A stretch of DNA of 64,000 nucleotides from Maridesulfovibrio sp. Lineage in GTDB: Bacteria; Desulfobacterota; Desulfovibrionia; Desulfovibrionales; Desulfovibrionaceae. Where the stretch lies: assembly GCF_963676065.1 (NCBI RefSeq), contig NZ_OY780933.1, forward strand, positions 1,221,001 through 1,285,000. Reading direction: 5' to 3'. The position numbers and the translations under genes were made by a program. The notes below the pieces were generated by a model. It made no database searches. It was not told where the DNA came from and saw only the letters and a program-made list of their open reading frames with translations. This document shows, piece after piece, positions 26,601 to 35,220 of this stretch (position 1 is the first letter of the stretch; the number at the start of each line of letters is the position of its first letter).

Positions 26601-28348
26601 ATGCTGACGGTTCCAGCATCGCTGGAGTCCGAAGAATATTCCAGAAAAAAGTTATTGGCGAGATCCTCAAACTGGACCCAGTCACTTCCTATTCCACCGT
26701 CAATGGATTCGTGGGTGGTACTGTCTGCGGTATCGAATTCTCCATTCAGTCCGGGCAGGAATCTGTTGTCGTTGTCATCGCCTGTAAGGGTGTCATGATG
26801 CGGGGTACCGATGACGCCTTCAATGTTGACCAGTACATCGTGCCCGTCATCAGTCGTGACGGTTACTTCGCCCTCGCCGTTTTTGGCACTCAGGTCTACG
26901 GTAACCCCATGCTTCTGCCCGTAAAAAGATGCGAAGTCGACTTCATGCGTTTCACCGGAACCACCATCAAGATAGTTGTATGAGCCGCCACCGCCGTTGA
27001 GCACATCTTCTCCGGCACCGCCGTATAATGTGTCGTTGCCGGCCTGGCCGAAAAGTTCATCATCGCCTGCGCCGCCGGAAAGAGTATCGTTCCCCTGATC
27101 ACCGTAAATGGTATCTTCCGTGCTGGAACCGATGATTGTATCGTCCGCTGTAGTTCCCTTGATTATTCCGCTGCCGTTAATAACGCTTGGCCCGTCATCC
27201 GTACCTGAGTCTCCGTCACCTGTGCCGGAATCGGCTGCTTCAGTACCGTCCCCGTCCAGAGGATCTTCTGTGGGAGTCTCTTGAGGGGGTGTTGCTTGGG
27301 TATTCGTCTGATCCGGTTCATCATTATCAGGATTATCGCCATCGGATCCTGAATCATTGCCCTGCTGTTGGTCAGTTCCTTTAACATCCGCTTTATCATT
27401 CGGTTTCGGAGGTTGTCCTATTTTATTAGGTTCAAAATTTTTCTGGTTGGCAAGGGCCTTATCGCCGGGATCTATGACACCCTTGTTTACATGTAATGCT
27501 CCGCCGTCTGCACCTTCCCCTTCAGCAGGGTCTCCGCCGCCGGGAGCGATATCACCGGGAAGTCCTTCCTGAGCATTTTGCCCGTCTTCCTGCTGTGCCC
27601 CTTCTTCTCCAGCATCCTGATTTTCGGCTGACTGCTCTTCCTGAGCCTGCGCGTCAGTGGACTGATCATCGTTCTGTTGATCATCATCCTGCTCGTCATT
27701 CTGCTGATCATCGTTCTGCTGTTCTTCTCGCTGGTCCTGAATTTCCTGCTCCTGCCTGATATTCGCAGGTGCGATTTTACGGAACGTGGCGAGTTCCTGC
27801 GTGGAGAGGGGGCGGATAGGGCTGAGTACGCCTGATCCGCTGATATCGGACATCTGTCCGGCGAAAAGCTGGCGGATATCTCCCGTGGCTCGGCTTTGAA
27901 GGATCATGGCTTTACCGGCGTGAATTTCTTCTACACCGTGGCTTTCACCTGAAGGGCCGACTTCGCTGAGAATGATTGTGCCGCGGATACCGATGGTCGC
28001 AAGCGGCGAGCCTAGTTTGAAACGGTCTGGATTCTGTTCAGCAATTTTACCGGTGACAGTACGGAATGTTCCTTGTGCGATGTCACCTAGAAAACTGGAA
28101 TCTCCCCCGTCCGGGTCATATACATAGTCGTCTAAGGCTATGCGGGAGTTGCCGCCCTGTGAGATAAGGGTGTCGTCAGCAAAGCGAACTTCAATGTTTC
28201 CGCCGTCGCCGGTGACCAGCTCATCTCCTTGATAGATCGGGCTTCCAGCTTCCAGAGCGCGTACTCCGGTTGCTGATTCAGCATATGCGTCACCGGACAT
28301 TCCGGTAACTATTCCGATCTCATGAGCGTTTATTTGCTCAGCGGGCAT
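23642..28348 (-). CDS. Large FecR-domain RTX (calcium-binding repeat) adhesin
   Basis: A 1568-residue protein. Residues about 35-170 match a FecR domain (GDELVTGDGGNIEVRFADDT, SPLATIGIRGTIILS). Residues 195-380 are a disordered acidic linker, first Gln/Asn/Asp-rich (QQNDDQQNDEQDDDQQNDD), then Pro/Gly/Asp-rich. From about 390 to the end are many nonapeptide RTX repeats (GGxGxDxLx), which wrap Ca2+ outside the cell, interspersed with beta domains. One beta module near residues 503-616 is repeated near 1096-1203. There is no N-terminal signal peptide, as expected for type I secretion through a C-terminal signal, but no transporter genes are adjacent. A surface adhesin or biofilm protein is the best reading. 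Confidence 0.85.
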   Translation of the reverse strand: MPAEQINAHEIGIVTGMSGDAYAESATGVRALEAGSPIYQGDELVTGDGGNIEVRFADDTLISQGGNSRIALDDYVYDPDGGDSSFLGDIAQGTFRTVTGKIAEQNPDRFKLGSPLATIGIRGTIILSEVGPSGESHGVEEIHAGKAMILQSRATGDIRQLFAGQMSDISGSGVLSPIRPLSTQELATFRKIAPANIRQEQEIQDQREEQQNDDQQNDEQDDDQQNDDQSTDAQAQEEQSAENQDAGEEGAQQEDGQNAQEGLPGDIAPGGGDPAEGEGADGGALHVNKGVIDPGDKALANQKNFEPNKIGQPPKPNDKADVKGTDQQQGNDSGSDGDNPDNDEPDQTNTQATPPQETPTEDPLDGDGTEAADSGTGDGDSGTDDGPSVINGSGIIKGTTADDTIIGSSTEDTIYGDQGNDTLSGGAGDDELFGQAGNDTLYGGAGEDVLNGGGGSYNYLDGGSGETHEVDFASFYGQKHGVTVDLSAKNGEGEVTVTTDDGHDVLVNIEGVIGTPHHDTLTGDDNDNRFLPGLNGEFDTADSTTHESIDGGIGSDWVQFEDLANNFFLEYSSDSSDAGTVSIFDSTSDSDHEPVSIIDLESIENVKGSSGDDTLTRISNTTGTLQGGDGNDSILGGSGKDFLYGDAGNDSLTGGSGNDDLHGGDGNDSIQGGSGDDFSYGDAGNDTIDGEGGNDTLYGGDGNDSLTGGSGNDDLYGGDGNDSLTGGSGNDDLHGGNDNDYFTASSGNDRIWGDDGQDWFAMNGGTFHNFVDLSANTATGTDGETTVLYDIEHVLGSSANDEIHGDSEANSLSGEAGWDTIHGGDENDWLSGGEGNDNLYGDAGNDSISGGDGDDTIYGGDGDDHLKGGTGSNTIYGGIAGTAMGTDTLSYEGSEQVTIKIDDNSAKHIENGTTSTDTFHDISKFIGSDGNDFFTGALNEGDTFSGGKGNDSFTGKFGNNYFDGGEGTDSMSFAGHSFGVEVNITTSGGTVDHKDSDGLEAQQDHFTSVESFIGTDDDDIFNGSSNNETFNGGDGDDAVHAGGGSDILYASKGTNLLDGESGIDYVSYANATQGVTLTLNGSTGTQVSVGDFTDTIVNIEGVIGSNYQDVLTGDDGVNFFAPGINNSYSSAAQSSTADKIDGGGGSDWVQFDNLDSSYHIDADLSAGHVYIYQGSDVSEKNYVELTSIENLIGSDGDDTIIGSTIGANLMGGAGNDSISGGEGYDVIHGGDGDDNLAGGKGNNILDGGEGHDRVDYTASTSSVTFNLDATIANIMHSDGTDTVSNIEAFQGSDHADTFNGSSHGETFIGGLGNDIIHGGGGIDTLDYRDHSIAVTIDAEAGTAERGSETDSFDGIEHFIGSSEDDFFTGSDASETFEGSTGLDTIDGGGGIDFISFSGLDCGSGVNVNLGANAAGSGTYTTASGASNDFFKNIEGVIGTGYSDTITASSAMDSTIHGGHGNDTINLDGTYKSELIYNSASEGGDTITGFNSGKDYFNFSNSDLDSSAGFHDYDSSYTGNANAGTTDAYFVFDGCHQLWYDANGDAAGGETMIADVSGDQVHADDLHFS

Positions 28349-28592
28349 CTAGGCTCCTGTGTAAATATGGGTGATTTATATATTGTATGTCGTATTAATT
28401 TAAATAACGATGAGTAGTAAATAAACTAAAACATTCATGGCCGTACTGCAAGTTTTTGGGTAAAAAAGAACCCTTTATAATTCCTGTATTTGTACGAAGA
28501 TGTCTTTTTGAAGCTTGTATTGTGTCCTGCAAATGGTATAAGCTTATAACTTAAGAAGTATATTTATTTTCCTTTATCGTTCGGAGTAGCGC
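28349..28592. other. Divergent promoter region of RTX gene and sensor kinase
   Basis: A 244-bp AT-rich region without a credible ORF. GGGT/ACCC arms at about 28457-28472 form a small hairpin. No promoter can be named with confidence. GGAGT before 28593 is the ribosome-binding site of the kinase. Confidence 0.35.
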
Positions 28593-30914
28593 ATGGGTAT
28601 TTTTGGAAATAGCAGAAGGGAGGGGCAAAAAAGACTTGTATGGTTGAGGGTTGCCGTTCCTACGGTGGTTTCCTTTATGCTTTTTGTTATTGTACTTTTT
28701 GCAGTTCATATGCCTGCTGTGCGGGATACAATGCTTGCCCAGCGTAAAGCATCGTTGAAGCATATGAGCCAGTTGGCTATAGGGGTGCTGGACCATCTGC
28801 ACGATCAGGAACTTAAGGGATTAATTTCTGGGGAAGAAGCAAAAAAGAGAGCTATCGGAATTATAGGGATGATGCGTTTCGGGTCGGAGAATAAAGATTA
28901 CTTTTGGATAAATGACTTTGACGCAAAGATGGTAATGCATCCATATATGCCTGAACTTGACGGTCGTGATATGAGCAATTTCACCGATGCCAAAGGTAAA
29001 CTTCTGACCCGGGAAGTGTTAAATGTTACGAAGAAGAACGGTTCCGGGTTTGTGAATTATTATTGGTATTGGCAGGACCAGTCTGGCAAGGTTGTCCCTA
29101 AAATTTCACATGTGCAGCGCTTTTATCCGTGGAAGTGGATAGTGGGGACCGGTCTCTATCTTGATGATCTTGAGGAAGAGGTTGCCACGCGTAACCGTGA
29201 ATTGATAATGATGACGGTCGCGATTCTCGGAGTTATTCTGCTGCTTTCATTTTACACAATTATTCAAAGTCGGAAAGCCGGGCAGCAGATTCTTGAAAGT
29301 GAGGCCCTCTTCAAAGGTATTTTCAATAACAGCCAGCAGTTCATGGGAGTGCTCAGCCCTGAGGGAGTGCTGCTCCTTGCCAATAAAGCGGCTCTGGATT
29401 TTATTGATGCCAGTGAGGATGATATCAACGGGCATTATTTATGGGAAACCCCGTGGTGGAATGATTCGCTGGAAGAACAGCGGCAGCTTAAGGAGCTTAT
29501 TCAGGTAGCCTCTTTCGGCGAGGTCGGGAAAGGGCTCTTCAAACATGTTAATGATGAAGGAACAAGCCTTTATGTTGATTTCTCCGCCAAGCCTGTGGTC
29601 GATGAGAACGACAAGGTGTTATTTCTGATCGCCGAAGGTCATAACGTGACGGAGCTTAAAGATGCGAAGGACAAAATAGCTTTAAGTGAAGGCATGTTTC
29701 GGGGTATTTTCAGCCAGTCATTGCAGTTTATGGGTGTTATCGGTCTGGACGGTACACTTCTGGAGATCAATAAAGCCGCCCTTGATGTGCAAGATGTAAC
29801 GGCGGAGGACGTGGTTGGGCGTCCCTTCTGGGAAGGGCCGTGGTGGCAGAATCCGCCATCTCTGGTCGAAGAATTGAAAAAGGACATAGAAAAAGCCGTC
29901 AACGGACATATCGTTCGGCGTGAAGTTGTCACCGAATCCCCGGACGAAGGGGGGCGGTATGTTGATTTTTCATTGAAACCAGCCTTTGGGCCGGATGGGA
30001 AAATTTTCTTTCTGCTTGCCGAGGGCAGGGACGTTACCGAGCTACGTGTGATTCAGGAGCAGATCAGTGAACTTAACCGCGATCTTGAGCGGAAAGTAGA
30101 GGAACGGACTGCAGAATTGAGTCGTTCAGTCGAAAGTCTGGAAAATGCACAGAATCAATTGATTCAATCTGAGAAGATGGCCGCTCTCGGAGATCTTGTT
30201 GCCGGGGTCGCCCACGAAATCAATACTCCGGTCGGCATAAGTGTTACTAGTATCAGCTTTATGGAAGAGAAGCTGAATGAGATATCAAAGAAGATGGAAT
30301 CCGGGGCATTACGCAAATCAGATTTTGATAAGTTTATATCCATAGCGAAAGAAGCCACTCAATCCAGTATGCTCAATCTTCATCGGGCTGCTGAGCTTAT
30401 AGGTAATTTCAAGCAGGTCGCTGCGGATCAGGCCTCCGGACAGAGACGGACCATTAATTTCCGTGAATATCTCGAAGAAATTCTGCTCAGCCTACGCTCC
30501 AAGTATAAGAGAACCAAGCATAAAATTAATATAAATTGTGCCGATGATCTTGTTCTAAGGACCTATCCCGGTGCATTTATGCAGATTTTCTCTAACCTGA
30601 TTATCAATTCCCTTATTCATGGGTTTGAAGGAGTTGAGGCCGGAAATATCGACATTGGGGTTGAGGTTGATGGTGATGATATTGTCATCCGTTATACTGA
30701 CGATGGTAAGGGCATGAGTGAAGACAGTTTGAATAGGATCTTTGAGCCTTTTTACACTACGAAAAGGGGAAAAGGCGGGACGGGGCTGGGCATGAGTATC
30801 GTATACAGCCTTGTGAATAAAAGGTTGGGCGGGGTCATAAAATGTTCAAGTGAGGAAGGGCAGGGTACAGCCTTTACCATCACTATTCCCGGTGAATTCG
30901 TTGTCGAGGACTGA
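28593..30914 (+). CDS. Cache-PAS-PAS sensor histidine kinase
   Basis: A 773-residue membrane kinase. Membrane segments at about 17-40 and 210-230 flank a periplasmic single Cache domain (ENKDYFWINDFDAKMVMHPY, VGTGLYLDD). Two closely similar PAS domains follow, about 240-355 and 365-490 (FNNSQQFMGVL, FSQSLQFMGVI), then a coiled coil, HisKA with H541 (GVAHEINTPVGIS), and ATPase with DDGKGM, FEPFYTTKRG and GTGLGMS. No receiver or response regulator is adjacent, so it is an orphan kinase. It is divergent from the RTX adhesin, so control of that gene is possible but unproven. Confidence 0.9.
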   Translation: MGIFGNSRREGQKRLVWLRVAVPTVVSFMLFVIVLFAVHMPAVRDTMLAQRKASLKHMSQLAIGVLDHLHDQELKGLISGEEAKKRAIGIIGMMRFGSENKDYFWINDFDAKMVMHPYMPELDGRDMSNFTDAKGKLLTREVLNVTKKNGSGFVNYYWYWQDQSGKVVPKISHVQRFYPWKWIVGTGLYLDDLEEEVATRNRELIMMTVAILGVILLLSFYTIIQSRKAGQQILESEALFKGIFNNSQQFMGVLSPEGVLLLANKAALDFIDASEDDINGHYLWETPWWNDSLEEQRQLKELIQVASFGEVGKGLFKHVNDEGTSLYVDFSAKPVVDENDKVLFLIAEGHNVTELKDAKDKIALSEGMFRGIFSQSLQFMGVIGLDGTLLEINKAALDVQDVTAEDVVGRPFWEGPWWQNPPSLVEELKKDIEKAVNGHIVRREVVTESPDEGGRYVDFSLKPAFGPDGKIFFLLAEGRDVTELRVIQEQISELNRDLERKVEERTAELSRSVESLENAQNQLIQSEKMAALGDLVAGVAHEINTPVGISVTSISFMEEKLNEISKKMESGALRKSDFDKFISIAKEATQSSMLNLHRAAELIGNFKQVAADQASGQRRTINFREYLEEILLSLRSKYKRTKHKININCADDLVLRTYPGAFMQIFSNLIINSLIHGFEGVEAGNIDIGVEVDGDDIVIRYTDDGKGMSEDSLNRIFEPFYTTKRGKGGTGLGMSIVYSLVNKRLGGVIKCSSEEGQGTAFTITIPGEFVVED

Positions 30915-30966
30915 TTTTCCTTATTTACAGGCCCTTGACTGGTCGATTTTAAAACATATCTTTCAT

Positions 30967-30996
30967 ATACCGTATCGTTTCAGGTGCGGTATTTTT
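30967..30996 (+). terminator. Weak terminator after the Cache kinase
   Basis: ATACCG (30967-30972) pairs with CGGTAT (30987-30992), followed by TTTTC. The stem is short. Confidence 0.45.
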
Positions 30997-31027
30997 CTGC
31001 CAAGTTAAAAAAACAGGAGCTTTCAAT

Positions 31028-31876
31028 ATGACCAGTCAGATCAAAACTTTTTTCCTGCTCGCCGCGCTTACGGCTATCATCCTTTTTCTCGGGGGAATGA
31101 TGGGAGGACGGACCGGGCTTGTCATAGCCTTCGGGCTTGCCATGTTTATGAACGTCGGCAGCTACTGGTATTCGGATAAAATTGTCCTTTCCATGTATAA
31201 AGCGCGTCAGCTTTCCGCCAATGATGCTCCGCAGGTTCATGCTATGGTTCAGGAACTGGCAGCCAATGCCGGAATTCCCGCTCCGCGGCTTTTTGTAGTT
31301 GATCAGGATTCACCCAATGCTTTTGCCACCGGTCGTAATCCCGAAAACGCTGTCGTCGCCGTAACCAGCGGAATCATGCGCATACTCACCCCGGAAGAAC
31401 TGCGCGGGGTAATTGCCCATGAAATCGGCCATATTACCAACCGGGATATCCTGATTCAGTCAGTAGCCGCAGTGCTCGCAGGGGCAATTATGATGATTGC
31501 CAACATGATGCAGTGGGCTGCTATTTTCGGCTTCGGCGGTGATGATGAAGATGGCGGAACCAATCCCTTTGCCGCGATTCTTGTGGCAATACTCGCGCCC
31601 GTTGCCGCTTCTTTGATTCAGATGGCCATCTCCCGCTCACGTGAATATCTTGCCGACTCTACCGGCGCACGTATTTCCTGTGATCCTAAAGCACTGGCAT
31701 CAGCCCTTTACAAGCTTGATGCGACCGCAAGGAATATTCCCATGGATGCCAACCCGGCAACCGAGAATATGTTTATTGTCAATCCTTTCAGCGGCGGTAA
31801 CATGGCAAACTGGTTCAGCACACACCCTTCAACCGAGGACCGCATCTCCAGACTCATGGCCATGGCCGCAAAATAA
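31028..31876 (+). CDS. htpX: Membrane zinc metalloprotease HtpX
   Basis: A 282-residue M48-family protease. Membrane segments at about 7-24 and 27-45 precede the zinc site HEIGH (H131, E132, H135), and a third and fourth segment follow (AAVLAGAIMMIANMM, AAILVAILAPVAASL). SREYLADSTGA supplies the third zinc ligand. HtpX degrades damaged membrane proteins on the cytoplasmic side together with FtsH. AGGAG lies before the ATG. It is 49 bp upstream of a DegP-like protease, giving an envelope quality-control pair. Confidence 0.95.
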   Translation: MTSQIKTFFLLAALTAIILFLGGMMGGRTGLVIAFGLAMFMNVGSYWYSDKIVLSMYKARQLSANDAPQVHAMVQELAANAGIPAPRLFVVDQDSPNAFATGRNPENAVVAVTSGIMRILTPEELRGVIAHEIGHITNRDILIQSVAAVLAGAIMMIANMMQWAAIFGFGGDDEDGGTNPFAAILVAILAPVAASLIQMAISRSREYLADSTGARISCDPKALASALYKLDATARNIPMDANPATENMFIVNPFSGGNMANWFSTHPSTEDRISRLMAMAAK

Positions 31877-31925
31877 CGGTAGAAAATCCGCGGTAAATTT
31901 GCCTGCGTATTGCAAAGGTCTTTAA

Positions 31926-33278
31926 ATGTTTAAATATTTTCTTAAAATAAATCTTATTATTCTGTTGGCATTGGTCTCCATTAAACCGGTATTTGCGGAA
32001 AATGACGACTCCCTGCGCAGAACTCCTGTAGTGCGGGCGGTGCAGAAGACAGCTCCGGCCGTTGTAAATATCAGCGTGACCCGGATAGTTGAACGGGGAA
32101 TCTCCCCTTTCGGGCAGATGTTCGGAGGACAGGGCTTTGATCTTTTCTTCGATGGTTTTGAGACCCGTAAACGCAAATATCGCTCTCAGGCAACCGGCTC
32201 AGGCGTGATCATCAACGGACGCCGGGGCTTGGTGCTGACCAACGCACATGTTCTTGCGGGCGGTAGCGATATCAAGGTAAAGACCCTCGGCGGAGAGGAA
32301 TACAGCGCCGAGATTGTCGGATCAGACGCTGATTTTGACCTTGCCGTGCTCAAGATCAAAGGAGCCGGAAACCTGCCGCAGGTCGCCATGGGCGATTCCT
32401 CGGATATATACATCGGCGAAACCGTTATCGCGATCGGCAACCCTTTCGGATACACCCATACGGTGACCACCGGGGTTGTTTCCGCGTTGAAACGTACCGT
32501 GAAATCAAAGGATGATGCGTACACGGATTTTATTCAGACCGACGCAGCCATCAATCCCGGAAACAGTGGAGGCCCCCTGCTCAATATCCTGGGGGATCTG
32601 ATCGGGATCAATACCGCCATTCAGGCTCGTGCCGAGGGAATCGGCTTTGCCATTCCCATCAACCGGGCCAAGCGGGTGGTCAAAGAACTGCTCGCTTCAG
32701 GTACCGTTTCACCTGTATGGCTGGGACTGAGCGGTCAGGATCTCGACCAGGGATCAGCCAGCTATTTCGGCCTTTCAAGAGTTTACGGAATGCTGGTGAG
32801 TGATGTTCATAAAAATACTCCGGCGGCCTATGCCGGAATTAAACCCGGTGATGTCATCCTGAAAATTAACGGCATTGAAGTTGAAGATAAGGCCGGGTAT
32901 CTGGCCCTGCTCCGGGTTCAGACCCGCAGCGAGGATGTGGAACTGGAAATTTTGCATGAAGGTAAAGTTCGGCAAGTGGTGGTTCGTCCGCAATCATTGG
33001 GCCCTCGGGAAGTCCGGACACAGGCGTGGTCCCGCTGGGGAATGCTGGTTGATAAGGATTCCCGCGGACGCGGTATGCTGGTCAGCAAGGTGCGCGCGAA
33101 CAGTGCCTCCGCCCGGTTGGGACTCAAAGCCGGTGATAAGATCCACCAGATCGGCAATCATCGGGTGGAATCACAAAAGGACTTCCTTGATTCCTTTTTG
33201 CGCTACCGCATGAATAACAAGGTGATGCTCAAGGTTCAGCGCGGACGTAATTTCTATTACGTAAAGCTGAATAGTTAG
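31926..33278 (+). CDS. DegP/DegQ-like periplasmic serine protease with two PDZ domains
   Basis: A 450-residue exported protein: signal peptide to about residue 24 (LALVSIKPVFA). The trypsin-like domain has the triad H108 (LTNAHVLAGG), D138 (DFDLAVLKI) and S214 (NPGNSGGPLLN). PDZ 1 covers about 270-355 (YAGIKPGDVILKINGIEV) and PDZ 2 about 365-445 (ARLGLKAGDKIHQIGNHRV). This is the HtrA family that removes or refolds damaged periplasmic proteins. PDZ 1 is less canonical than usual. The ribosome-binding site is weak (AAAGG). It follows htpX closely. Confidence 0.92.
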   Translation: MFKYFLKINLIILLALVSIKPVFAENDDSLRRTPVVRAVQKTAPAVVNISVTRIVERGISPFGQMFGGQGFDLFFDGFETRKRKYRSQATGSGVIINGRRGLVLTNAHVLAGGSDIKVKTLGGEEYSAEIVGSDADFDLAVLKIKGAGNLPQVAMGDSSDIYIGETVIAIGNPFGYTHTVTTGVVSALKRTVKSKDDAYTDFIQTDAAINPGNSGGPLLNILGDLIGINTAIQARAEGIGFAIPINRAKRVVKELLASGTVSPVWLGLSGQDLDQGSASYFGLSRVYGMLVSDVHKNTPAAYAGIKPGDVILKINGIEVEDKAGYLALLRVQTRSEDVELEILHEGKVRQVVVRPQSLGPREVRTQAWSRWGMLVDKDSRGRGMLVSKVRANSASARLGLKAGDKIHQIGNHRVESQKDFLDSFLRYRMNNKVMLKVQRGRNFYYVKLNS

Positions 33279-33304
33279 TTTATTGACCGAATTTAAATAT
33301 AACG

Positions 33305-33333
33305 GGCAGTCCGTATACGGGCTGCCTTTTTTT
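33305..33333. terminator. Terminator between HtrA-like and sigma-54 activator genes
   Basis: GGCAGTCCG (33305-33313) pairs with CGGGCTGCC (33318-33326) with one G-U pair; T-run at 33327-33333. It serves the plus-strand gene and overlaps the end of the convergent gene. Confidence 0.85.
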
Positions 33334-34756
33334 ATAAATCCAGCCCCTGTTTCTTGTAGTCGTTCAATTTATTACGCAGGGTGCGTACGGATATACCGAG
33401 CAGTTCGGCGGCTTTGGTGCGGTTGCCGGAAGTCTGGTCGAGGCTTTTTATGATCAGCTTCTTTTCCATCTCGGAGATCGGCATTACCGCAAAATCTGCG
33501 GCGACACCATCCGGGGTTCCGGCCGGATCTGCCGTTGCAGCGCCTTCGGTATGTGCTTCGTCCGGCATCCATGCGTCGGGATCGTTGAGGAAATGTTTGG
33601 ATTCAATGGGACCGGCGCCGGCCAGCAGCACGGCTCTTTCCATCAGGTTCTGAAGCTCGCGAACATTGCCGGGCCATTCGTAATCCAGCAGCCAACCGGT
33701 TGCCTCTTCAGAAAAGGCCAGCGAGGACAGGCCGTACTCGGTACAGTATTTATTTACGAAAAATTTTGCCAGTAGCAGAATATCTTCCCCCCGCTGGGAG
33801 AGTGCCGGAAGTTTGAGCGGTATCACGTTCAAGCGGTAGAAAAGGTCCTGCCTGAATTTGCCTTCTTTAACCGTTTCTTCAATGGCTCTGTTGGTGGTTG
33901 CCAGAACACGCACATCAACTTTGACGGTTTCCACTCCTCCTACACGGTCTATTTCTCCTTCCTGCAGAACTCTGAGCAGTTTGGCCTGCAGTCCGAGTTC
34001 CATTTCAGTTATTTCATCGAGCAGGATGGTTCCGCCGGAGGCCAGTTCAAATTTACCGAGTTTGCGGTTGATTGCTCCGGTAAACGCCCCTTTTTCATGT
34101 CCGAAAAGTTCCGATTCCAGTAGATGTTCGGGTAACGCCGCGCAGTTGATGGCCACAAAGGGCTTATCTGTCCGGTCCGAGTGATGATGCAGAAAGCGGG
34201 CGAACATTTCTTTACCTGTACCGGATTCGCCGGAAATGAGAACGGTAGCTTTTGATTTGGCTACTTGTTTGGCAAGTCCCAAAACACGGGCCATGGCCGG
34301 ATGCTGGCCTATAATCTGATATCGTCCCTGCGTACCTTTCTGCTTTGCCGCGTCGGGCTTATCCGTCGCTCCCAGCTGTTCAGGGGTAGGCATTGATGAA
34401 GGCTTTTCATCGGGCAGCATCAGTTTGATCTTTTCCCATGAAAGAGGTTCCAGCCAATAATCACGAGCACCAAGTTCCATGAATCTCTGGGCTTCGTCTG
34501 CGGAGCCGTTGCGGGAAAAAACAACAACGGGCGGGAAATCTTCAATGTTAACAGCTTCGGCCAGAAGGGCCTGAGCGGAATAGCCCTGCATAACCGGCCT
34601 TGTGAATATAAGGCACGGTTTTGACTTTTTGATAAAATTGACCGCCCCAGCAAGGTTGTCAGCCAGTCCGGCTTGAAACCCCGCTTCTTTAAGAGGGGAA
34701 AAGACAGAAGTCACGGATTGCGGTTCGGCTATAAATAGTAATGTACTCTCTGGCAT
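33332..34756 (-). CDS. NtrC-type sigma-54 activator with degenerate receiver
   Basis: A 474-residue regulator. Residues 1-115 have a receiver fold but lack the phosphoacceptor (T52 in CLIFTRP) and the conserved lysine (E103 in WLEP). Residues 145-385 are an intact AAA+ domain: Walker A GESGTGK at 176-182, GAFTGA at 223-228, Walker B LLDEI with D247-E248. A Fis-like helix-turn-helix ends the protein (RTKAAELLGISVRTLRNKLN), resembling FlrC/FlbD/FleR flagellar regulators. Control is therefore probably not by phosphorylation but by a partner or by expression. A role in flagellar gene control is plausible given motAB in the same window, but no target is shown. Confidence 0.88.
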   Translation of the reverse strand: MPESTLLFIAEPQSVTSVFSPLKEAGFQAGLADNLAGAVNFIKKSKPCLIFTRPVMQGYSAQALLAEAVNIEDFPPVVVFSRNGSADEAQRFMELGARDYWLEPLSWEKIKLMLPDEKPSSMPTPEQLGATDKPDAAKQKGTQGRYQIIGQHPAMARVLGLAKQVAKSKATVLISGESGTGKEMFARFLHHHSDRTDKPFVAINCAALPEHLLESELFGHEKGAFTGAINRKLGKFELASGGTILLDEITEMELGLQAKLLRVLQEGEIDRVGGVETVKVDVRVLATTNRAIEETVKEGKFRQDLFYRLNVIPLKLPALSQRGEDILLLAKFFVNKYCTEYGLSSLAFSEEATGWLLDYEWPGNVRELQNLMERAVLLAGAGPIESKHFLNDPDAWMPDEAHTEGAATADPAGTPDGVAADFAVMPISEMEKKLIIKSLDQTSGNRTKAAELLGISVRTLRNKLNDYKKQGLDL

Positions 34757-35220
34757 ATAGATTCCATATATCTAAGTGAGCAGCTTTTCAACACCATATA
34801 TATTATTGACGTTGATAAATTATTGAAAATAGCAAAACAGTGTAAAAATTGAGAGATTCGTACGTTACATCCTGGAGCGAAAGTGTGTTTTATCTTATTT
34901 GGGGCATAATTGTTTTAAGTCTGCATGATATCATGGCCTCGCTTTCATTCATGTTGATTAGAAAGGAAAATTTATGATCAAAACGTAAGAAATTTTGAAA
35001 TAATTTCGATTTACGAAAAAAACAAAATTGTGTGCAGTTGGCTTTTGCAGAAAAAAAGAAGACTGTTTTTAACAAAAATGAGTTTTCTTTGGATATATTA
35101 TTCGCAAAACGCTAAAAAGAGAAGTGTTCATCCAAAAAAGGGGAGGACTTGCCGAATTTTGTTCCATTTGGTACCCATTTTTTGGCCTTAGAACATTTAT
35201 TTTACGGGATTTGTACAAAA
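34757..35220. other. AT-rich spacer upstream of the amino acid ABC operon
   Basis: About 460 bp with very low GC and no credible gene. GGGGAGGA at 35140-35147 is a strong ribosome-binding-like site lying about 75 bp before the preferred GTG start at 35221, and it sits only 1-2 nt from a TTG at 35149. It may serve a short leader or an alternative start. No sigma-54 or Pho site was found. Confidence 0.35.

Noticed and set aside
28440..28475. GGGTAAAAAAGAACCC near the RTX promoter as another copy of the dispersed repeat
   Set aside because: It shares only a short GGGT/ACCC hairpin with the repeats and lacks the GGCGAAGCC and GCCGGAGGCGAAA parts.
34890..35075. 61-codon minus-strand ORF in the AT-rich spacer
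   Set aside because: No ribosome site, AT-driven composition (many Phe/Lys) and no similarity to known proteins; likely non-coding.
35149..35220. 24-residue N-terminal extension of the GlnQ-like ATPase from TTG 35149
   Set aside because: The conserved family start is at GTG 35221, and the strong GGGGAGGA is too close (1-2 nt) to the TTG to direct it. The role of that site remains open.
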